Both the position numbers and the translations under genes were made by a program. Below, one piece after another: positions 48,529 through 54,218 of a stretch of DNA of 54,218 nt. The notes beneath the pieces were generated by a model. That model was not told the origin of the DNA. It saw nothing but the letters and a program-made list of their open reading frames with translations, and made no database searches. Source of the DNA: UBA4736 sp002404015 (GTDB taxonomy: Bacteria; Chloroflexota; Dormibacteria; Dormibacterales; Dormibacteraceae); assembly GCA_036747295.1 (NCBI GenBank), contig DAIOCN010000017.1, forward strand, positions 1 to 54,218, read 5' to 3'. The first letter of the stretch is position 1. Every line of letters begins with the position of its first letter.

Positions 48529-50414
48529 AGCTGGATCTGAGCCTGATCTCCGACGACGACGTCTACCTCTTCAACGAGGGCAGCCACTTCCGGCTCTACG
48601 ATAAGCTGGGCGCCCACCTCCTGCCGGGGGGCGGAACCTATTTCGCGGTCTGGGCTCCCAACGCCGAGACGGTTGCCGTGGTCGGCGACTTCAACGGCTG
48701 GGACTCCCGTACCAACCCGCTCCGCCCGCGCGGCGGGTCGGGGATCTGGGAGGGGGCCATCCCCAACGTCGGCCACGGCGCCCTCTACAAGTTCCACATC
48801 GTCGCGCGCGGCACCGGCTACACGGTCGACAAGACGGACCCTTTCGGGGTGTTCACCGAGGTGGCGCCGAAGACCGGCTCGATCGTCTGGGACCTGGCCT
48901 ACGAGTGGGCCGACGGCGCCTGGATGAAGGACCGCGCGGCCCGCAACTCGCCGAAGGCGCCGTGGTCCATCTACGAGATGCATGTGGGCTCCTGGATGCG
49001 AGTGCCCGACGAAGGCTACCGGTCGCTTACCTATCGCGAGCTGGCACCCCGGTTGGGCGACTACCTGGAGCGAGGCGGGTTCACCCACGTCCAGTTCCTG
49101 CCGATCATGGAGCACCCGTTCTTCGGCTCCTGGGGCTACCAGTGCACCGGCTTCTTCGCACCCACCAGCCGCTACGGCACGCCCCAGGACTTCATGTACC
49201 TGGTGGACTACCTGCACCAGCGCGGGATCGGGGTGATCCTGGACTGGGTGCCTTCGCACTTCCCGACCGACGAGCACGGCCTGGGCTACTTCGACGGCAC
49301 CCACCTGTATGAGCACGCCGATCCCAGGCGCGGCTTCCACCCGGACTGGAACAGCTACATCTTCAACTACGGGCGCCACGAGGTCCGCAGCTTCCTCATC
49401 TCCTCAGCGCTCTTCTGGTTGGACCTTTATCACGCGGACGGCCTGCGCGTCGACGCGGTGGCCTCGATGCTCTACCTGGACTACTCGCGCAAGACGGGCG
49501 AGTGGATCCCCAACGACTACGGCGGGCGCGAGAACATCGAGGCGATCGACCTCCTGCGCCGCCTCAACGCCGAGGTCTACGCCACGCATCCCGACGTCCA
49601 GACGATCGCGGAGGAGTCCACGGCGTGGCCGATGGTCTCGCGCCCGACCTACGTTGGCGGGCTGGGCTTCGGCATGAAGTGGGACATGGGCTGGATGCAC
49701 GACACGCTCGACTACATGCAGCGGGAACCCGTGCATCGCAAGTACCACCACAACAACCTGACGTTCCGCACCGTCTACGCGTTCAGCGAGAACTTCGTGC
49801 TGCCTCTGTCACACGACGAGGTCGTGCACGGCAAGGGCTCCCTGCTCAACAAGATGCCGGGGGACGTGTGGCAGAAGTTCGCCAACCTGCGCCTTCTCTA
49901 CGGCTACATGTGGGCGACGCCCGGCAAGAAGCTGCTGTTCATGGGCAGCGAGTTCGGGCAGTGGAAGGAGTGGAACCACGACGGCTCGCTGGACTGGCAC
50001 CTGGCCGGGGAGGCCATGCACTCGGGCGTCATGCGCTGGCTCGCCGACCTCAACGCCACTTACCGCGGGGACGAGGCGCTCCACGAGCTCGACTTCGATC
50101 CCGGGGGCTTTTCCTGGGTGGACGCCAACGACTCCGAGCAGTCGATCCTCTCGTTCTCCCGGCATGTCGGGCTCTCCGAGGTGCTCGCCGTCTTCAACTT
50201 CACGCCGGTGCCCCGCGCCAAATACCGGCTCGGCGTGCCCCGAGGCGGCTTCTGGCGCGAGATGCTCAACAGCGACGCCGAGATCTACGGCGGCAGCGGC
50301 TGGGGCAACATGGGCGGCGTCGAGGCCGAGGAGTCCTCCTGGCACGGCCGCCCCTACTCGGTTCAGATCGCGCTGCCCCCGCTGGGGGCGGTGTTCTTCA
50401 CGGACCGGCGGTAA
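48525..50414 (+). CDS. glgB: Glycogen branching enzyme GlgB, 629 aa
   Basis: It makes alpha-1,6 branches in the glucan. A CBM48 domain ('FAVWAPNAETVAVVGDFNGW', about 45-65) is followed by the GH13_9 barrel: 'HVQFLPIMEHPFFGSWGYQ', Asp310 in 'GLRVDAVASMLYLDYSR', Glu363 in 'TIAEESTAWP', and 'LPLSHDEVVHGKGSLLNKMP'. Length is at the short end for GlgB, lacking the extra N-terminal module of E. coli GlgB. ATGA overlap with treS-mak. The GH57 domain of the next gene is an independent possible branching or transfer activity. Confidence 0.96.
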   Translation: MKLDLSLISDDDVYLFNEGSHFRLYDKLGAHLLPGGGTYFAVWAPNAETVAVVGDFNGWDSRTNPLRPRGGSGIWEGAIPNVGHGALYKFHIVARGTGYTVDKTDPFGVFTEVAPKTGSIVWDLAYEWADGAWMKDRAARNSPKAPWSIYEMHVGSWMRVPDEGYRSLTYRELAPRLGDYLERGGFTHVQFLPIMEHPFFGSWGYQCTGFFAPTSRYGTPQDFMYLVDYLHQRGIGVILDWVPSHFPTDEHGLGYFDGTHLYEHADPRRGFHPDWNSYIFNYGRHEVRSFLISSALFWLDLYHADGLRVDAVASMLYLDYSRKTGEWIPNDYGGRENIEAIDLLRRLNAEVYATHPDVQTIAEESTAWPMVSRPTYVGGLGFGMKWDMGWMHDTLDYMQREPVHRKYHHNNLTFRTVYAFSENFVLPLSHDEVVHGKGSLLNKMPGDVWQKFANLRLLYGYMWATPGKKLLFMGSEFGQWKEWNHDGSLDWHLAGEAMHSGVMRWLADLNATYRGDEALHELDFDPGGFSWVDANDSEQSILSFSRHVGLSEVLAVFNFTPVPRAKYRLGVPRGGFWREMLNSDAEIYGGSGWGNMGGVEAEESSWHGRPYSVQIALPPLGAVFFTDRR

Positions 50415-50457
50415 GACCCGAAAGCGGCTTCGTGACTATCCTTACGGCCGGCTTCCA

Positions 50458-53400
50458 ATGAGACCTCTACACCTGGCGATCGTCTGGCATCAGCACCAGC
50501 CCTACTACAAGGACGACCTCACCGCCACCTACCTGCTGCCCTGGGTCCGCCTTCGAGCGGGCAAGGACTACTACAAGATGGCAGCCCTGCTGGACGGCTA
50601 TCCGCGGGTCCGCCAGACGTTCAACCTGGTGCCCTCGCTGCTGGCCCAGATCGAGGATTACAACGGCGGCCAGTACCAGGACCTGTTCCTCAATCTCGCG
50701 AGGCGACCGGCTGCCGACCTGTCCGGCGAAGAGCGCGCTTTCATCCTGCGCTGGATGAAGGAGTCCCCTCGCTTCCTGAGAGTCCAGGCATCCCCGCGCT
50801 ACTCGGAGCTGGCCACGCGGAGCGAAACCGACAACTTCACCGTGGACGAGATCCGCGACCTCCAGGTCTGGACCAACCTGGCCTGGATCGACCCCGTCTA
50901 CGCGGACCACGATCGGCGGCTGTCGGCGCTCCGGATCAAGGACCGCGACTTCACGGAGGCGGACAAGGAGATCCTCATCACGGCCCAGCTCGAGCTGGTG
51001 GCCAAGGTCATTCCCAAGTACCGCGAGCTGGTGGCCCGGGGCCAGGTGGAGCTGACCTTCTCCCCCTATTACCACCCGATCCTGCCGCTCATCTGCCACG
51101 TCGACTCGGCCCGCACGGCCTCCCCCCAGATCCGCCTGCCGGAGCGACATTTCTCGCACCGCGAGGACGCCGAAGGGCAGATCGAGATCGGCCTCACCTC
51201 GTTCGAGCGGGTGATGGGCGTGCGGCCTCGCGGCATGTGGCCCTCGGAGATGGCGGTGGGCGAGAGCGTCGCCTCGCTGGCGGTGCACGCGGGCGTGGAC
51301 TGGTTCATCTCCGACGACGAGGTGCTGGCGCGCTCCATCGAGACCCACCTGGCCCGCGACGGCGACGGCCGCCTTACCCAGCCCGAGCTGCTCTACCAGC
51401 CCTGGTCGATGGAGCGCGACGGCGGTCAGGTGGACATGGTGTTTCGAGACAGCCTGCTCTCCAACCTGATCGGCTTCGACTACCACCGGATGCACGCCCA
51501 GGACGCGGTCCGCGACCTCATGACGCGACTCCGCCGCATCCGCGACCAGCAGGGGGAGGAGCGTGACTTCCTGGTCGTGATCGCCCTGGACGGGGAGAAC
51601 GCCTGGGACTTCTACCCGCGCGAGGGCCACGATTTTCTGAACGGCCTCTACAGCGAGCTCGACGCCGCCCAGGACATCGTGTGCACCACCGTGGCCGACT
51701 TTCTCGACCAGCACCCGGAGCGCCGCCAGCTCCATCGGCTGCACACCGGCAGCTGGATCGGCGCCAACCTCGACACCTGGATCGGGGACCCCGAGCACAA
51801 CCGCGCGTGGGACCTGCTGGCCGAGACGCGGGACTGGCTGGAGGACTATGCCCGGCACCATCCGGGTGACACCGAGAAGGTGGCCCGGGCCTGGCGCGAA
51901 GTGATGATCACCGAGGGCTCTGACTGGTTCTGGTGGTTCTCGCGAAAGCACGACTCCGGCATGGACGCGATCTGGGACAACCAGTTCCGGCTGCACCTTC
52001 GCAACGTGTACAAGCTGCTCGGAGTGAAGCAGCCGACGGCCCTTTTCCGCCCCATCATCGAGCGCTCGACGGCTGAGGAGCGCCGGCTGCCGGCCGGCAA
52101 CTTCACGCCAGCCGGCCCAGACGACCCGGCCTGGGAGAAGGCCGGCCGCTACGAGGTGGGGAGCGGGTTCGGCGCGCTCCACAAGCCCGTGGACGTCGTG
52201 CAGCGGATGCTCTACGGGTCCGACGATGAGCGCCTCCACGTGCGGATCGACAGCCCGCTGTCGGAGGCCCAGCTGAGGGCAGCCGGGGTCAGCTTCTGGC
52301 TCTACTGCTCGGGCAGCGCCGGCGGTGACAGCGTGGGCGACGAATTCGCGACGCCCTTGCGGCCGGCGGCACTCTCCGACATGGGCTTCGACCCGGGCAC
52401 GGTGGTGCGGGTGGCGGACGGCGTCGTGACGGTGGCCCGCCTCAACGAAGCCCGGGTCGGCGCCACGCCGGTGGGGACCCTGCCCGCGCCCGCGATGCTG
52501 ACTTTCTCGGTGCCCTTCGACCTCATTGAGAAGACCGCGGGCGAGCCGATGCAGCTGGCGCTAGTGGTCGCCCGCGAGGGCCGGGACGTGGAGCAGATCC
52601 CGCCTCTCGGCTCGATCGGCATCCGCGTGCCCAGGCGCGCCGGGCTGAGTGGCGGCGAGCCGGGTGCGCCGCTGAAGATCCTGATCGCGGCCGCCGAGGT
52701 GGCGCCGTTTGCCAAGGCAGGCGGCATCGCGGACGTGACGGCGGCCCTCGCCAAGGAGCTCCGCCGCCAGGGCCACGATGTGCGGCTCGTCATGCCGCGC
52801 TACCGGCAGGTGGGCGTCGAGCAGAACAAGCTCTCACCGGTCCTTCGCTCCCTGCCGGTTCCGCTGGGCAGCCAGACCATCGATTGCGCGATTCTCGAGG
52901 GCCGGCTGGGCGAGGTCCCGGTCTACTTCGTGGACTGCCCGCAGATGTACGACAGGGACGGTCTTTACGGGTTCGGCGACGACGACGCGCGCTTCATCTA
53001 CCTGTCGCGGGCGGCCATCGAGATGCTGCACCCCCTGGGGTTCGTGCCCGACGTCATCCACGTCCACGACTGGCACACCGCCCTGATACCCAACCTCCTC
53101 GAGCGCCTCTACGCCGCGGATCCCGAGCTGAGCGGGATCGCAACCGTGCTCACGATCCACAACCTCGCATTCCAGGGCAGCTTCGGCTACGGCAGTCTGC
53201 ACCTGGCCAGTCTCGAGCCCTGGGGCCTCATGAAGGTCGGCATCCCGCACCTGGACGACGTCGTCAACCTGCTCGGCCGCGGCATCCACTACTCCGACGT
53301 CGTCAACACAGTCAGCGAGCGCTACTCGCAAGAGATCCAGACCGCCGAGTACGGCGAGGGCCAGGACGAGCAGCTCCGTTCCCACGCCCACAAGCTCTTC

Positions 53401-54153
53401 GGGATCGTCAATGGGATCGATACCGAGGTGTTCGACCCCTCCCGCGACCCGGCAATCGCCCATCACTACTCGGCCGCCGACCCCTCCGGAAAGGCGCTCG
53501 ACAAGGCGGCGCTGCGCGCGGAGCTGGGCCTCGCGCCTTCCTCGGCGCCAGTGATCGCCTTCATCTCGCGCTTCTACGAGCAGAAGGGCCTGGAGCTCAT
53601 CGAGCAGGCCATGCCGGCGCTCAGCCGGCTCGACGTCCAGCTCGCGGTCCTAGGCACCGGCGACCGCCGCTACGAGGACATGTTCCGCTACGCGGCGGTC
53701 CAGAACCCGGGCCGGGTGGCCGCCTACCTGGGTTTTGACGCGGGCCTTGCCCAGCGGCTGTACGCGGGCGCCGACATGCTCCTGATGCCCTCCCGCTTCG
53801 AGCCCTGCGGGCTGGCCCAGCTGATCAGCCTGCGCTACGGCACCATCCCCATCGTGCGCGCCACCGGCGGCCTGGCCGACACCATCCGCGACTTCAACGC
53901 CACGACCGACACCGGGTTCGGGTTCGTGTTCGACGTCTTCGATCCCTGGCAGCTGTACGGCGCCGTCGTCCGGGCGGCGGAGACCTATCGCCACCAGGGC
54001 GTCTGGTCGAACCTGGTGCGCAGGGCGATGGGTGAGGACGTCTCCTGGAGCCGCTCGGCCGCGCTTTACGCCCAGCTCTACCGGACCGCGGTCGCCAGCC
54101 ACGGTGACAAGCCGCTGGCCACCACCCTAGGACTTGGAGGCCGGGCCAGCTAG
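50458..54153 (+). CDS. GH57 amylase-type/GT5 glycogen synthase fusion, 1231 aa
   Basis: Residues 1 to about 560 are a GH57 domain: 'VWHQHQPYYKDDL' (residues 9-21), nucleophile Glu264 in 'RGMWPSEMAVGES', and acid Asp378 in 'ALDGENAWDFYPREGHDF'. A linker domain with beta-rich character follows. From residue 739 ('LKILIAAAEVAPFAKAGGIA') begins a GT5 ADP-glucose starch/glycogen synthase of ~490 aa, with 'KAGGIADV', 'HVHDWHTALIPNLL', 'TIHNLAFQGSF' and 'MPSRFEPCGLAQL'. ATG 50458 is the natural start; the longer open frame overlaps glgB. One chain thus joins glucan synthesis to a 4-alpha-glucanotransferase- or amylase-like enzyme. A 12-bp hairpin follows. Confidence 0.94.
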   Translation: MRPLHLAIVWHQHQPYYKDDLTATYLLPWVRLRAGKDYYKMAALLDGYPRVRQTFNLVPSLLAQIEDYNGGQYQDLFLNLARRPAADLSGEERAFILRWMKESPRFLRVQASPRYSELATRSETDNFTVDEIRDLQVWTNLAWIDPVYADHDRRLSALRIKDRDFTEADKEILITAQLELVAKVIPKYRELVARGQVELTFSPYYHPILPLICHVDSARTASPQIRLPERHFSHREDAEGQIEIGLTSFERVMGVRPRGMWPSEMAVGESVASLAVHAGVDWFISDDEVLARSIETHLARDGDGRLTQPELLYQPWSMERDGGQVDMVFRDSLLSNLIGFDYHRMHAQDAVRDLMTRLRRIRDQQGEERDFLVVIALDGENAWDFYPREGHDFLNGLYSELDAAQDIVCTTVADFLDQHPERRQLHRLHTGSWIGANLDTWIGDPEHNRAWDLLAETRDWLEDYARHHPGDTEKVARAWREVMITEGSDWFWWFSRKHDSGMDAIWDNQFRLHLRNVYKLLGVKQPTALFRPIIERSTAEERRLPAGNFTPAGPDDPAWEKAGRYEVGSGFGALHKPVDVVQRMLYGSDDERLHVRIDSPLSEAQLRAAGVSFWLYCSGSAGGDSVGDEFATPLRPAALSDMGFDPGTVVRVADGVVTVARLNEARVGATPVGTLPAPAMLTFSVPFDLIEKTAGEPMQLALVVAREGRDVEQIPPLGSIGIRVPRRAGLSGGEPGAPLKILIAAAEVAPFAKAGGIADVTAALAKELRRQGHDVRLVMPRYRQVGVEQNKLSPVLRSLPVPLGSQTIDCAILEGRLGEVPVYFVDCPQMYDRDGLYGFGDDDARFIYLSRAAIEMLHPLGFVPDVIHVHDWHTALIPNLLERLYAADPELSGIATVLTIHNLAFQGSFGYGSLHLASLEPWGLMKVGIPHLDDVVNLLGRGIHYSDVVNTVSERYSQEIQTAEYGEGQDEQLRSHAHKLFGIVNGIDTEVFDPSRDPAIAHHYSAADPSGKALDKAALRAELGLAPSSAPVIAFISRFYEQKGLELIEQAMPALSRLDVQLAVLGTGDRRYEDMFRYAAVQNPGRVAAYLGFDAGLAQRLYAGADMLLMPSRFEPCGLAQLISLRYGTIPIVRATGGLADTIRDFNATTDTGFGFVFDVFDPWQLYGAVVRAAETYRHQGVWSNLVRRAMGEDVSWSRSAALYAQLYRTAVASHGDKPLATTLGLGGRAS

Positions 54154-54159
54154 TAAAGC

Positions 54160-54186
54160 GTGGGGGAAACCTCAGGTTTCCCCCAC
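54160..54186 (+). terminator. Hairpin at the end of the glucan operon
   Basis: GTGGGGGAAACC, the loop TCA and GGTTTCCCCCAC form a perfect 12-bp stem 7 nt after the stop. There is no U-tract. Confidence 0.8.
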
Positions 54187-54218
54187 GAGCCCCTTTCCGC
54201 GCGGAGCGACGCTTGTCG

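Overview
The window is high-GC bacterial DNA made of two unlike parts. Positions 1 to about 9,050 look like the right-hand part of an integrated mobile replicon. It has lower GC, frequent CTA/TTA/GTA codons, clear Shine-Dalgarno sites, tiny overlapping genes, a prim-pol plus RecA-like helicase replication pair, a repeat-rich candidate origin, a phased operator array and a large serine recombinase. The recombinase reading frame runs into a tRNA-Ser(GCT) gene on the opposite strand. The other end of the element lies outside the window, and I see no capsid, tail or conjugation genes.

From 9,190 to the end the sequence is chromosomal, with GC that I judge to be around 70 %. Many genes overlap as ATGA or GTGA, and many operon-first genes have a -10-like hexamer only 6-9 nt before the start codon, which points to leaderless mRNAs. 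Together with a GAAC-N4-GTTC SOS box and a GlgE/TreS-maltokinase pathway, this suggests a high-GC Terrabacteria lineage: Actinomycetota, or Dormibacterota/Chloroflexota relatives. No ribosomal or marker gene is present to settle it.

Chromosomal layout: a GH15 glucoamylase-like gene (9.2-11.5 kb); a leftward pair of an unknown 298-aa protein and a nitrilase; moeB and larE (sulfur activation and transfer); mtnA, mtnP and glpK (methylthioadenosine salvage and glycerol use); a membrane cluster of a PH-like protein, a GT39 O-mannosyltransferase and two more GT-C-like proteins; a DUF1003 protein and an amidase; the SOS mutagenesis operon imuA-imuB-DUF6504-dnaE2 (leftward, 31.1 to 25.8 kb) behind a LexA box; a mixed region with an SGNH hydrolase, a ThiO-like oxidase, DUF6941, small zinc-ribbon and unknown proteins, a clan-A glycosidase, a C39-like protease and a flippase; two alpha/beta hydrolases and small membrane proteins; an IMPase-like phosphatase with a GT4 transferase; and an ECF42-type sigma factor with its YCII/DGPF partner.

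The window closes with a glucan/trehalose operon: glgE, a treS-maltokinase fusion, glgB, and a 1,231-aa fusion of a GH57 amylase-type enzyme with a GT5 glycogen synthase. TreS converts trehalose and maltose, the maltokinase domain makes maltose-1-phosphate, GlgE extends alpha-1,4-glucan with it, GlgA offers an ADP-glucose route, and GlgB branches the product. A strong hairpin follows the last gene. The most novel material is in the mobile element: the 10-bp phased operators, a covarying hairpin repeat that seems to interrupt a gene, and the iteron-like origin. In the chromosome the standouts are the RBS hairpin of the SOS operon and the bidirectional leaderless promoter at 35.95 kb.
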